DNA of 64,000 bases from Bog-473 sp963726135 (GCA_963726135.1 CAVSBE010000001.1:248001-312000); one strand, 5' to 3'; positions 28,816 to 36,981 are shown, counted from the first letter of the stretch. Numbers and translations: made by a program. The notes: generated from the letters alone by a model not told the origin.

Positions 28816-28860
28816 TGGTGGAGGTGAAGGGACTCGAACCCTCGGCCTCTACATTGCGAA
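28816..28860 (-). repeat. tRNA-Ala 3'-end copy (left att site of E1)
   Basis: Forty-five bases identical to 35098-35142, i.e. CCA, acceptor, T-arm, variable loop and half of the anticodon arm; the match stops after the anticodon loop. This is the usual size of an integrase core identity block in a tRNA gene. Confidence 0.85.
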
Positions 28861-28961
28861 AGTGTGGCTCTCAGTGTTTTGACCAGGCTCTTTCCGAGGA
28901 CCTACCTGGTAGCGGCGTTTCGATCCCCTCAGGTTCCCTCACGATCCCTCCCCTTCCCTCT

Positions 28962-28984
28962 CGATAAGGTCACGTAAGGTCACG
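28962..28984 (+). repeat. Arm-like paired repeat, E1 left
   Basis: Contains GGTCACGTAAGGTCACG. It sits 102 bases to the right of the tRNA copy and is followed after about 100 bases by an excisionase-like scrap (near 29080-29160, minus strand), the same order as at the left end of E2. Confidence 0.65.
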
Positions 28985-29566
28985 CCCGAACGGAGTCGGA
29001 GCGTGACCACGGATCGGTAGTCATGTCCGATCGGCAGGCTCTCGCAATGCGCAGCGAATGGCGCTCGTTCCCCCTTGACGGCGATCATGTTCCTCGCCGA
29101 GCAACAGGACATCACCGACCCCGAAGCTGCGGTGCTGGTTGCCGGCAGACGACGGAACGACAATGTGGCTCTTCGCGTTGAACTGGGGAGCTTGATGACG
29201 TGGGGGAGGTATTTGGCTCCCCGGACCTCAGGGAGGTCTGGTGGTCTGCCCTCTCCTGTGCTCGCGATAGTTGCTGCGCTCAGGCACATGGGGGGCACCC
29301 CAACGTTGCACGTCATGTACGGGTTTTGTTGACCGTCGAAGCAGTTTGGGCAGATCCATATTCCGCTGATACGAATGTGGCGTGTACCTGCATCATCCGA
29401 GTTGCGGAGACCAGAACGTTGCCAAGATACGTTCGGCCGACGACTTCGCACGCTCGCGCGGGCAAAGTCATGATGGTTAGCTCCGAACGTCCTGACGCGA
29501 GGTCGTGAGGGCCGCGGCGGCCGCCGGGAGCGCCGGTGGGAGGCGATCAGGTCCGGCGAGCAGTTC
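28985..29566. other. Element left-end region with excisionase-like scrap
   Basis: Homologous to 9176-9370 for the first 170 bases. The minus strand holds remains of the same winged-helix motif (frames giving RRLPA and GVGDVLLLGEE). The rest, up to the TetR gene, has no recognisable gene. The TetR reading frame stays open upstream of 29567 with TetR-like residues (ERRWEAIRSGEQFL), so that gene may truly begin near 29500. Confidence 0.45.
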
Positions 29567-30220
29567 TTGACGCCGCCAGCGCGCCTCTTCGCCGACCACG
29601 GCGTCGCCGCCGTGTCGCTCCGCGACATCGCAGCTAAAGCCGACGTGGATCTCTCACTGATCCGGCGCTATATCGGCAGTCGTGCGGAGCTGGTCTCCGC
29701 GGTGTTCGACGACCTTTCGTATCAACTCGCCGATGCGGTCCTTGAGCACCCCTTGGCCGGACAGGGGTTCGACACGGACACGGTCATGGGCCAGTGGGTT
29801 CGTCTCGCCGGAGCTCTGGCGATCTCGGGCGATTTGCTGGCGGAACGGTCGGATTTCAATCCGGTGCTCGCCATGGCCACGACGCTCATGGACGGCTACG
29901 GGCTGGACAACCAGGCAGCCCGTCTCCGGGCCGCGCAGATCGTCGCTCAGGCTCTCGGCTGGCGCATCTTCGAGGACTACCTGGTCGTGGCCGGCGAGCT
30001 CGAGGCCGTATCGCTCACGACCTTGCGTGAGGAACTGGTCCATTCCGCCCGTCGGCTGGGCGCTGACGCCGTGGCCCTCTCCGCCAGACCCACATCCACG
30101 TACTCGCTGACAAGTTCGCGCCGATCGGGACCTTGTGCCCTACGACCTCGCGAGCCCCGGTGGTTCAATGCCTACAGATGTAGGAATTCAGTCAGGCGGC
30201 GAGGCCGTCGGGAGGAGTAG
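29567..30220 (+). CDS. TetR-family regulator
   Basis: LFADHGVAAVSLRDIAAKAD followed by VDLSLIRRYIGSRAELVSAV is a TetR helix-turn-helix. The TTG at 29567 cuts helix 1; the frame continues upstream with ERRWEAIRSGEQFL, which belongs to the domain, so the true start lies further left and is uncertain. The remaining residues form the ligand domain. The DszB-like gene begins 6 bases after its stop, so this regulator probably controls the desulfinase gene in one operon. Its last 30 or so residues are Arg-rich and unlike the family. Confidence 0.8.
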   Translation: MTPPARLFADHGVAAVSLRDIAAKADVDLSLIRRYIGSRAELVSAVFDDLSYQLADAVLEHPLAGQGFDTDTVMGQWVRLAGALAISGDLLAERSDFNPVLAMATTLMDGYGLDNQAARLRAAQIVAQALGWRIFEDYLVVAGELEAVSLTTLREELVHSARRLGADAVALSARPTSTYSLTSSRRSGPCALRPREPRWFNAYRCRNSVRRRGRREE

Positions 30221-30226
30221 GGCGCC

Positions 30227-31814
30227 ATGGCAGAGCAAAAGAAGGTCTCCACCACCGTCCCGCTGAGCTGGAACGAGGTCTACTTCACGAACTGCCCGAT
30301 GGTCTCGGCCAACAACGTGGACCAGGAGCTCGGGTGGTGCCGTGAGGAGTTCAAGAAGATCGGCGTCGAGTACGCCTACTTCCGTTCGCGCCCCGAGAAC
30401 AACTGGTATCCGCACTACATCCACAACCTCGACAACCTGATCCGCTTCGGTGGCCTCTACCCGCCGATCGCCGTACACGCCGACATCCGCCGTACCCGGC
30501 TGCTAGGAGCAACCGAGGTCTACGAGGGCGGCGCCATTTTGGTACGGGCCCGCGACGACATCTTCAAGATGACCGACCTCAGGGGAAAGAAGGTCGGGCT
30601 GACCAAGAGTCTGAACACGATCAAGAATGACTGGTGGCGCATCCAGGAGCACGCCGGCATCGAGCTCATGCTGCGCATGAATGGCATGACGATGGACGAC
30701 GTCGAGATCGTGGAGTTCCCCTACCCCGACGACTGGTACGACAAGCCAGAGATGCTCAAGGTCAATATGAACAACCCGTCTGAGCTCTGGCTCCGGCGTG
30801 ACCACAAGCACGACCTGGCGTTTCGTCCGCTTGAGACGGCACTCGAGGCCGGAAAGGTCGACGCCATCTACACCCAGAGTAAGGTATTCCAGCACCTCCA
30901 GGAGGCCACGGGCAAGTTCAAGGCCATCGAGGACCTGTCCCGCTACCCCGACTGGACCCTCCAGATGGCCAACTGCCCGGCCGTGATCACCTGCACCGAC
31001 GTGATGGCCGACGAGCACCCCGAGCTGGTTGTCGCCTACATGAAGGCCATGATCAAGGTCGGTCGTTGGGCCAACGAGCACAAGCGTGCCGCCGCGGTGA
31101 TCCTCAACCGTCAGACCTTCTACCTCGACGCCGAGGACACCTACCAGGGCATCAAACACGTCGACATGGTCCCGAACCTGTCTCCTCAGAACCTGGCGGC
31201 AATCGAGATCGGCAAGGACTTCATGTTCAGCCACGGCTATATCAAGCGCGACTTCGACGTGCACGATTGGGCTGCTCCGAAATTCTTCGAGCAGGCGGCC
31301 GAGGAACTCCTCCAAGAGGAATGGACGGTGCGGAGCACAGCCAAGCTCCCAGAGCCCACCGAGCTTGAAGCTCTCGACCACCCGGCTCGGCTAGCCACCT
31401 TCAAGAAGGAGAACGACATGACCAAGACAGCGGTCGAAATGATCATGGCGGCCAAGGCGCAGGTCGGAGCGGTCAGCCCCGATGATGCTGCGGCCGAATT
31501 GGCAGCCGGAAAAGCAGTGCTGCTCGACGTTCGGGAGCCCGAAGAGTGGCAGCACGGACACATCGACGGCTCGGTCCCGGCTCCCAGGGGCCTCGTTGAG
31601 TTCTTTGCCGACCCGACGAGCCCGCGTCACAACAAGGCGCTCGATCCCAGCCACCGGGTGATCGTCGTGTGCGCGTCGGGTGCTCGGGCCTCGCTGGCAG
31701 CGCAGACGCTGCAAGGAGATGGGCTACGTGGATGTCGCAGTCCTCGACGGCGGACTCAAGGCGTGGATGGACGCCGGCCGCCCGACCTGCGAGCACGAAT
31801 ACTCGGGGATCTGA
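30227..31814 (+). CDS. DszB-like desulfinase joined in frame to a rhodanese domain
   Basis: Residues 1-390 match the 2'-hydroxybiphenyl-2-sulfinate desulfinase (DszB) family, which cleaves C-S bonds and releases sulfite. FTNCPM holds the equivalent of DszB Cys27 (here C23), and NWYPHYIHNLDNLIRFGG holds the His and Arg (H63, R73) with the same 10-residue spacing as His60/Arg70. RTRLLGATEVYEGGAILVRA aligns with the next part of DszB. A rhodanese domain follows (AVLLDVREPEEWQHGHIDGS; active loop CASGAR). A Shine-Dalgarno AAGGAG precedes an internal ATG at 31418, so the rhodanese could be made alone. A one-base slip near 31710 moves the rhodanese tail (MGYVDVAVLDGGLKAWMDAG) to another frame; TGA 31812 is its end. 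GGAGGAG precedes the start. Confidence 0.78.
31406..31411 (+). promoter_or_regulatory. Internal ribosome-binding site before the rhodanese domain
   Basis: AAGGAG lies six bases before an in-frame ATG at 31418. It is the best ribosome site in the neighbourhood and suggests the rhodanese was once, or still is, a separate protein although no stop codon divides it from the DszB-like part. Confidence 0.5.
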
Positions 31815-31869
31815 GCGTGTCCTCTTTGAGGTAGCGCCTGTTTTCACTAGAGCAAGATAGGAGAAGGCC

Positions 31870-32650
31870 ATGGGTTCCATTACCGTTGCCCCTACGCTCA
31901 CTGACGAGCAACGAGCTGACTTCCTGGCACTCACCAAGGGGTCCGATACCGTCGAGCTCAAAGTGTCCGTGCCGCTCACCGATCGGAGTCGAGCGGGAGC
32001 TGCGCTCGGGGTGGATCCTCTCGATGGCCAGATCCGGCAGGTCTACTTCTTCGATACGCCCGACCTCGCGCTCAACAAAAGCGGACTCGTCGTTCGTGCC
32101 CGGCGTATCCAAGGGAAAGGGAACGACTCGGTCGTGAAACTGCGGCCCGTGGTCCCCGAGAACATGTCGACCGAGTTGCGCGCCTCGCCGAATTTCGGCG
32201 TTGAGGTCGATGCGATGCCGGGCGGCTACGTCTGCTCGGGATCGATGAAGCATGTGCTCGACCCGACCAACGTCAAAGACGCGGTGGCGGGGAAGATCCC
32301 CATTCACAAGCTCTACTCGAAGGAGCAGCGAGCGCTCTACGCAGAGCACACGCCCGAGGGCATCGGTCTGGACGATCTCACGATCTTGGGCCCGATTCTC
32401 GTGCTCAAGGTGAAGTTCAATCCCGAGGGCTATGACCGCAGGCTTGTCGCGGAACTCTGGATGTATCCCGACAACTCCATGCTCTTGGAGCTCTCTACGA
32501 GGTGCGACCCGGCCGAAGCTTTCCAGATGGGCGATGGAACTGCGGATCTTCCTGACCGACCGGGGTATCGACCTCAGTGCCGAGCAGGAGACAAAGACGA
32601 AGAAGGCGCTGGAGTTCTTCTCGCAACGTCTCCAGGCGACAGAAGAATAG
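31870..32650 (+). CDS. CYTH-like (triphosphate tunnel) protein, frameshifted near its end
   Basis: VELKVSVPLTDRSRAGAAL and YFFDTPDLALNKSGLVVRAR followed by SVVKLRPVVPENMSTELRAS resemble the CYTH fold, in which Glu/Lys/Arg residues line a tunnel for a triphosphate. The usual ExExK opening is only partly present, so the assignment is moderate. After DPAEAFQ an extra G near 32530 shifts the frame; the correct end MELRIFLTDRGIDLSAEQET ends at 32650 instead of 32688. A good AGGAGAAGG site precedes the ATG. It may be co-transcribed with the DszB-like gene. Confidence 0.58.
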
Positions 32651-32736
32651 GTTCTCTCCATTTGATGGTGACGCAAGAGTTCTGGTGATATACGCGCTCG
32701 CCGCTCCCGGTGGGCACAATGAGAGGAGAAAGAACC

Positions 32737-33123
32737 ATGGATGAAAAGGGTCAAGGCTGGCTCGTCTTCGCAGCCGTTGTACTCGGAGTCGCGGGCATCA
32801 TGCGAGTCTTCGACGCCATCTGGGCATTCCGCTACCACGGCGTGCTCCCACAGAACTTCGAAGATGCAATCTTCGGCCACAGCCTGAAGACCTACGGCTG
32901 GGTGTACCTCATCGTCGCCATCGTGCTCATCCTCTGCGCCTTTGGGGTTATGGCACGGTCACAGTTCAGCCGATGGATCGGGATCTTTGCCGGGGCGATC
33001 CTTGCCATTAGCGCGATCTGGTGGATGCCCTTCTACCCCGTTTGGTCGCTCACCTACATCTTCGTCGGTGTCCTCGTTATCTACGGACTAGCTGCCTATG
33101 GTGGTCGAGAAGTGACGACGTAG
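32737..33123 (+). CDS. Small four-helix membrane protein (DUF7144-like)
   Basis: From the ATG at 32737 (GGAGAAAGAACC upstream) the 128-residue protein has four membrane helices: WLVFAAVVLGVAGIMRVFDA, YGWVYLIVAIVLILCAFGVM, IGIFAGAILAISAIWW and YIFVGVLVIYGLAAYGG. The pattern of DUF7144 proteins (helix 1 with G-x-x-R-x-x-D, then YGW) is visible. Function is unknown; they are common in actinobacteria. Confidence 0.75.
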   Translation: MDEKGQGWLVFAAVVLGVAGIMRVFDAIWAFRYHGVLPQNFEDAIFGHSLKTYGWVYLIVAIVLILCAFGVMARSQFSRWIGIFAGAILAISAIWWMPFYPVWSLTYIFVGVLVIYGLAAYGGREVTT

Positions 33124-33244
33124 TCCTCGGATCGCTCAACAACGCATAGGGTCCTGGAGCTGTCGACGAGGTGCGACGCCAGCACCTTCCCTCTGGGACA
33201 CATGTCATCTGGCCCGTTTGGTTTCGAGGAGGTGGAGTTCACCG

Positions 33245-33550
33245 ATGCTGATCGCATTGCTCGTCGTCCTCGGCGTTGATTTGATCGTCGTCGTGGCAAT
33301 CGCCGCCCTGGTGTTCGAGCGAAGACGTTGGCTCAAGCGCCAGCCTGACGAGTTCGTCGGAGCGATTCGAGTGTCAGACGGCCAAGTCGACGGCCTCAGC
33401 CCCAAGTGGAAGAGAGGTGATGGCCCATTCGAGGGACAAGACCCTCGAGAGCTCGTTGACCTGGCACTCACTTGGGTTTCGGACTATCTCGATGAGGTCG
33501 ATCGACGAACACGAGCCGCAGAGGACCCGGTCGCCGGGGAACCGGACTAG
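33245..33550 (+). CDS. Single-pass membrane protein of unknown function
   Basis: From the ATG at 33245, after GGTGGAG, the protein is 101 residues: one N-terminal membrane helix (MLIALLVVLGVDLIVVVAIA) followed by a basic stretch (FERRRWLKRQPDEFVGAIR) and an acidic C-terminus. The layout resembles DUF2550-type signal-anchor proteins but no firm family can be given. Confidence 0.6.
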   Translation: MLIALLVVLGVDLIVVVAIAALVFERRRWLKRQPDEFVGAIRVSDGQVDGLSPKWKRGDGPFEGQDPRELVDLALTWVSDYLDEVDRRTRAAEDPVAGEPD

Positions 33551-33584
33551 GGCGCTCGTATCCGGCGAACTGGGATACCCGGGC

Positions 33585-34025
33585 TCACAGAGCGTTCAGC
33601 CGCTTCTTGGCGGCACGCCTGGAGGTGGTCGCCTTCTTCTTGGCCGTCTTCTCCAGACCGGTCAGCCGCCTCTTGGCGGCACGCTCGGAGGTGGTCGCCT
33701 TTTTCTTGGCCGTCTTCTCCAGACCGTCCAGCCGCTTCTTGGCGGCACGCGTGGTGGCGGTCGCCTTCTTCTCCAGGCCGGTCAGCCGCTTCTTGGCGGC
33801 ACGCTCGGAGGTGGTCGCCTTTTTCTTGGCCGTCTTCTCCAGACCGTCCAGCCGCTTCTTGGCGGCACGCGTGGTGGCGGCTGCTTTCTCCTCCAGGCCG
33901 GTCAGCCGCTTCTTGGCGGCACGCCTGGTGGTGGTCGCTTTCTTCTTCTTGGCCGTCTTCTCCAGACCGTTCAGCCGCTTCTTGGCGGCACACGTGGTGG
34001 TGGCTGCTTTCTTGGTAGGCGGCAT
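33585..34025 (-). CDS. Lysine/alanine-rich histone H1-like repeat protein
   Basis: The perfect GGAGG six to seven bases before the ATG at 34025 fixes this start, giving a 146-residue protein. After a short head (PPTKKAATTTC) come seven units of about 20 residues built on AAKKRLxGLEKTAKKKATT, each with two to five lysines and regular hydrophobic positions. It should be strongly basic and helical and bind nucleic acid non-specifically, like the H1-type tails of actinobacterial nucleoid proteins. Underlying DNA repeats are imperfect, unlike the identical repeats of the ice-binding gene. A longer upstream frame (to 34190) is not supported. Confidence 0.78.
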   Translation of the reverse strand: MPPTKKAATTTCAAKKRLNGLEKTAKKKKATTTRRAAKKRLTGLEEKAAATTRAAKKRLDGLEKTAKKKATTSERAAKKRLTGLEKKATATTRAAKKRLDGLEKTAKKKATTSERAAKRRLTGLEKTAKKKATTSRRAAKKRLNAL

Positions 34026-34224
34026 CAACATTCCTCCAGGTTGATTTGTCAAAGCAGGCCAGTTCGTGCCGTTTCGCCCAGTGACCCACGTGACGCGTTT
34101 CCCAGCTTGCGGTGGTTGACCTGAGCGGGACATGACTAGGTATCCCCAAGGCGCCGCAGGGTGGCGCCCCCTCCCGGCGATCAGGCACACCCCCAGGCGA
34201 ACGTGTGCCTGAGTTGCCGACGGC

Positions 34225-34365
34225 TCACTTCGACTTGCCCGTGTTCTTCAGCGCCTTCTTGAGTTCCTCCTTCTCACGCATGAGTTTGGACAACTGAATC
34301 TTGTACTTCCCCTCTGCTTCGACTTCTCTCCAGGTCTTGTTCGTAGCGCCTTTCGTTCGCGGCAC
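34225..34365 (-). CDS. Small basic coiled-coil protein
   Basis: AAGGAG six bases upstream of a GTG at 34365 sets a 46-residue frame: a basic start (VPRTKGATNKTWREVEAEGK) and a helix rich in Lys and Glu (QLSKLMREKEELKKALK) with heptad-like spacing. It lies between the H1-like gene and the tRNA end and is on the same strand. No family is recognised. Confidence 0.55.
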   Translation of the reverse strand: MPRTKGATNKTWREVEAEGKYKIQLSKLMREKEELKKALKNTGKSK

Positions 34366-34541
34366 CTTGGTCTCCTTCCGGGTTATGGAAATGATAGTTC
34401 TATATATTGTTACATAACGAAGCACCGGTCAGGAACTGGCAGAGGCTGCTGAGCGTGGCGAAGTGACGCTTAGCGTGGGGTTGCTGCCCATCGCCCTCGA
34501 CGACGCCGCCGGCGTACGCTGCGAGAAGGAGGGAGCTGACG

Positions 34542-34772
34542 ATGCTGCTGCCGTTTAAGCCGACGACCCACATCTTCATGATCGGTCGGGCGCTCACGAA
34601 CACGGAGATCGACTCGCTGTATGCGCTCGCCGCCAAGGACAAGGTTGGTATCTGCCTGTGGCAGAACACACCCTCTCCCTCTCGTGCTGCCTCGACATGG
34701 GGTGCCAGCGGGAAGATGCGCCACGTGATCGGGTTCCTGTGGCACCTGAGGAAGGACCGGTTGCTCGGGTAG
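34542..34772 (+). CDS. Hypothetical small protein
   Basis: AGGAGG seven to nine bases before the ATG at 34542 is a good ribosome site. The frame gives 76 residues with a mid-section LTNTEIDSLYALAAKDKVGI and a basic end. No family is recognised; it may be a remnant of a longer gene. Confidence 0.35.
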   Translation: MLLPFKPTTHIFMIGRALTNTEIDSLYALAAKDKVGICLWQNTPSPSRAASTWGASGKMRHVIGFLWHLRKDRLLG

Positions 34773-34825
34773 GTTCGGGGCGGACGTTTCGGGCGGCGCT
34801 ATCACCTATCCCGGCGCCCGTGGCA

Positions 34826-34857
34826 GTGGCGCCCCTGGCAGGACTCGAACCTGCGCC
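34826..34857 (-). repeat. tRNA 3'-half-like fragment near tRNA-Ala
   Basis: Reading leftward, GGCGCAGGTTCGAGTCCTGC forms a T-arm with canonical TTCGAGT loop, followed by CAGGGGCGCCAC. No matching 5' half is present. It resembles the fragment at 21559-21590 (identical CGCAGGTTCGAGTCCTGCC core). It may be another att scar or a dead tRNA. Confidence 0.5.
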
Positions 34858-35019
34858 AGCTCAGGGGCCGGTTGTAGTCATGAGATATCTGCGGCCCGAT
34901 TTACGTGTTAACTACGACCGAAACCGCGACGGCACCGTTAACCGTTTATGAATGCGGGCGGACCCCCCATCAACGACCTCTACAACGACTCACGTAGCGC
35001 TCATCGGCGCTTTCCTCAC

Positions 35020-35042
35020 CGATAAGGTCACGTAGGGTCACG
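35020..35042 (+). repeat. Arm-like paired repeat, E1 right
   Basis: GGTCACGTAGGGTCACG, one base different from the other repeats, lies 56 bases from the tRNA-Ala 3' end at 35098. It is inside the element by the same distance as at the right end of E2. Confidence 0.65.
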
Positions 35043-35097
35043 TCGGACCAAATGAAATTCTGGGGGATCCCACTTTAGGCCCTCTGACCTGGGCCTT

Positions 35098-35173
35098 TGG
35101 TGGAGGTGAAGGGACTCGAACCCTCGGCCTCTACATTGCGAACGTAGCGCTCTGCCAGCTGAGCTACACCCCC
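35098..35173 (-). tRNA. tRNA-Ala (CGC), intact, host of the island
   Basis: A 76-nt tRNA including the encoded CCA. Acceptor GGGGGTG pairs with CACCTCC; D-arm AGCTCAGCTGGCAGAGC; anticodon stem CTACG/TGTAG with loop TTCGCAA, i.e. anticodon CGC; T-arm GAGGGTTCGAGTCCCTTC. It is the only complete tRNA in the window. The island begins exactly at its 3' end, and the gene itself remains intact, as is normal for tRNA-targeting elements. Confidence 0.95.
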
Positions 35174-35282
35174 GGCGCCGAAAAGGATAGTCGGACCCGG
35201 GAAACCTTCCCGTGCGGGTACCGGTCCCCAGATGCGGAGGTGCCAGAAGCCGAGGGCCAGGGGTGGAGGAGATGGCGCTCGC

Positions 35283-35993
35283 TCAGTGCGCGACAGCCTG
35301 GGGCACCTCGAATTCGTCGTCGTCCCAAGCTCCGGGATGGCCGGCAGTCGCCGGGTCGAAACCACTCGATGCCGGCTGCACCCCGTGTCCGGCTTCGCGG
35401 CGCGCCAGGCGCCGGGCCCGCTCGGCCTCGAGCTCCCTCGCGTAGGCCATGAGGCCGACGAGGCCGAGGGCCCCCAGCCCGGCGAGTGCCGTGAACACCC
35501 AGGCCAGGTGCATCCCCGGCCACATCCCGATCAGCCCGGTCGAGATCGCCACCCCGCACAGGCAGCGCAGCAGCATCGTGCAGCGGCGGCGGGCCTCCTC
35601 GCGGCGGAAGGTGGGCAGGTCCGCGCCCGCCTCGGGCAGGCACACCGGTTCCGGCCTGTCCAGTACCCCGATCCGCTCGTAGTGCCCGCCTTCTCCGTCG
35701 TCGATATCCGCCGCTGCGGCGTCCGCAGTCGGCCGGAGCAGCACCAATTTCGGCTGAGACGGATCGGCGGTTGGCGCCTCGGCTTCCAGGGGTCCGGCAC
35801 CGGGAAATGCCGTGTGCAGTCGGTATGCCGGGGCGACCGTCTTCGGCCCCGCGTGCTCGAGGAGCCGCAGCTGATGGTGGAAATGGTCGATGGAACCAAC
35901 TCCGGCACGCTCACTGAATCGCCGCCACACGCTCGGCGCCAACACCGCCACCCAGAGAAGGACTACGAGGACCAGCAGGATCACAATCGTCAC
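35283..35993 (-). CDS. Actinobacterial membrane protein of unknown function
   Basis: A 236-residue protein: N-terminal membrane helix (MTIVILLVLVVLLWVAVLAP) followed by the short motif WRRFSERAGVGSIDHFHHQL typical of actinobacterial signal-anchor proteins. A variable cytoplasmic linker follows, then two more helices (LLRCLCGVAISTGLIGMW and LAWVFTALAGLGALGLVGLM) and a Glu/Arg-rich end. The family lies beside tRNA genes in many actinobacteria; its function is not known. It marks the start of the conserved chromosome to the right of the island. Confidence 0.7.
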   Translation of the reverse strand: MTIVILLVLVVLLWVAVLAPSVWRRFSERAGVGSIDHFHHQLRLLEHAGPKTVAPAYRLHTAFPGAGPLEAEAPTADPSQPKLVLLRPTADAAAADIDDGEGGHYERIGVLDRPEPVCLPEAGADLPTFRREEARRRCTMLLRCLCGVAISTGLIGMWPGMHLAWVFTALAGLGALGLVGLMAYARELEAERARRLARREAGHGVQPASSGFDPATAGHPGAWDDDEFEVPQAVAH

Positions 35994-36180
35994 TCCCCGA
36001 CGACCTACCTTCGCTCTCCGTTGTCAAGCCTATTGAACGGCCTGCAACAAATGGTGGATGGTGGGGAAATGCACAGCGCCGACCTCGTCGGCACTTCTCC
36101 GCTCAGTCAGTTTGTACCCCCGCCACCGCGCCGAATCAAGGTCTCTTGTTCTTGCCCTGTTCACGTGCTCGCGGAACGGG

Positions 36181-36981
36181 TCAGGTGGCGCGGCTCCACC
36201 ACCGCCCGGCAGTGCACCCGACCGTGACCGGGACGCCGAAGCAGGCGGAGACGAGCTCGGACGTGACGACCTCGCGCACGGGGCCGGCCGCCATCAATGC
36301 GCCGCGGCAGACGAGCCCACCGTGAGTGAACCCGGGCGGTATCTCCTCACAATGGTGGGTCACCAGGACGATCGGAGGGCTCTCAGGGTCACCGGCCAGC
36401 GCGGCGAGCTGGACCAGCAGCCGCTCCCGGGCGCCCAGGTCGAGGCCGGCGAACGGCTCGTCCAGCAGGACCAGCTCGGGGTCGCTCATCAGCGCCCGGG
36501 CGAGGAGGACCTGTTGGCGCTCTCCTTCGGAGATCACTCCGAAAGGGCGGTCCCGGACATCCCCGACGCCCCCTCGGACCAGAAGCCGGTCAGCCTTCTC
36601 CCAGTCCGCCGGCACGTACTCGTTCCACCAGGTTTCGAGCGCTCCGTGACGGCCGCTCACCACCACGTCGAGCGCGGCCATGTCGGCCCGTAGCTGTCGG
36701 GTGACCGCACCGCTGACCAGGGCCACGCGGGGGCGAAGCGTCCGGACGTCGACTCGGCCCAGGCGAGCTCCGAGGACCTCCACCGACCCAGCCGTCGGCC
36801 ACAGCCGGGCTGCTGCCACCTGGAGCAAGGTCGTCTTGCCCGACCCGTTCGGCCCGAGGACCACCCACCGGTCGCCGGCATCGACCCGCCAGTCCACCCC
36901 GGCCAGCACCGGCACACCCTCGCGGCGGACGGTGACGCCGTCGAGCACCAGTGCGGGCGACGGCCGTGCCGGCGCGCTCAC
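36181..36981 (-). CDS. ABC transporter ATP-binding protein
   Basis: From the GTG at 36981 (GTGA overlap with the previous stop) the protein is about 266 residues. Walker A GPNGSGKTTLL, a Q-loop region near VALVSGAVTRQL, signature ISEGERQQVLLARAL (ISEGE in place of LSGGQ), Walker B LVLLDEPFAGLD, and the switch His in VLVTHHCEEIP are all visible. This resembles ModF-like or single-ATPase importers; no permease gene is in the operon. Being the last gene of the sulfite operon suggests a link with sulfur uptake or storage, but that is inferred. Confidence 0.83.
   Translation of the reverse strand: MSAPARPSPALVLDGVTVRREGVPVLAGVDWRVDAGDRWVVLGPNGSGKTTLLQVAAARLWPTAGSVEVLGARLGRVDVRTLRPRVALVSGAVTRQLRADMAALDVVVSGRHGALETWWNEYVPADWEKADRLLVRGGVGDVRDRPFGVISEGERQQVLLARALMSDPELVLLDEPFAGLDLGARERLLVQLAALAGDPESPPIVLVTHHCEEIPPGFTHGGLVCRGALMAAGPVREVVTSELVSACFGVPVTVGCTAGRWWSRAT

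Larger units (their letters stand above)
9009..28860. mobile_element. Tandem island, larger element (E2, ~19.8 kb)
   Basis: The left end is a diverged copy of the 3' 42 bases of tRNA-Ala (9009-9050), followed inside by an arm-like repeat (9153-9175) and an excisionase-like scrap. The right end has the same arm-like repeat (27461-27483), a flank shared with the 35-kb tRNA locus, and a tRNA 3' end beginning at 27539 that is split by an IS and resumes at 28816. Most cargo is frameshifted. No integrase or conjugation gene is seen, so it is probably an immobile, decaying element. Confidence 0.65.
28816..35142. mobile_element. Tandem island, smaller element (E1, ~6.3 kb)
   Basis: Bounded by two identical 45-base copies of the tRNA-Ala 3' end: 28816-28860 and 35098-35142, the second being part of the intact tRNA. 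Inside each end is one arm-like repeat (28962-28984 and 35020-35042). The left 350 bases are homologous to the left end of E2. The cargo is the TetR gene, the DszB-like gene, the CYTH-like gene, membrane and basic proteins. No integrase is seen. Confidence 0.7.
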
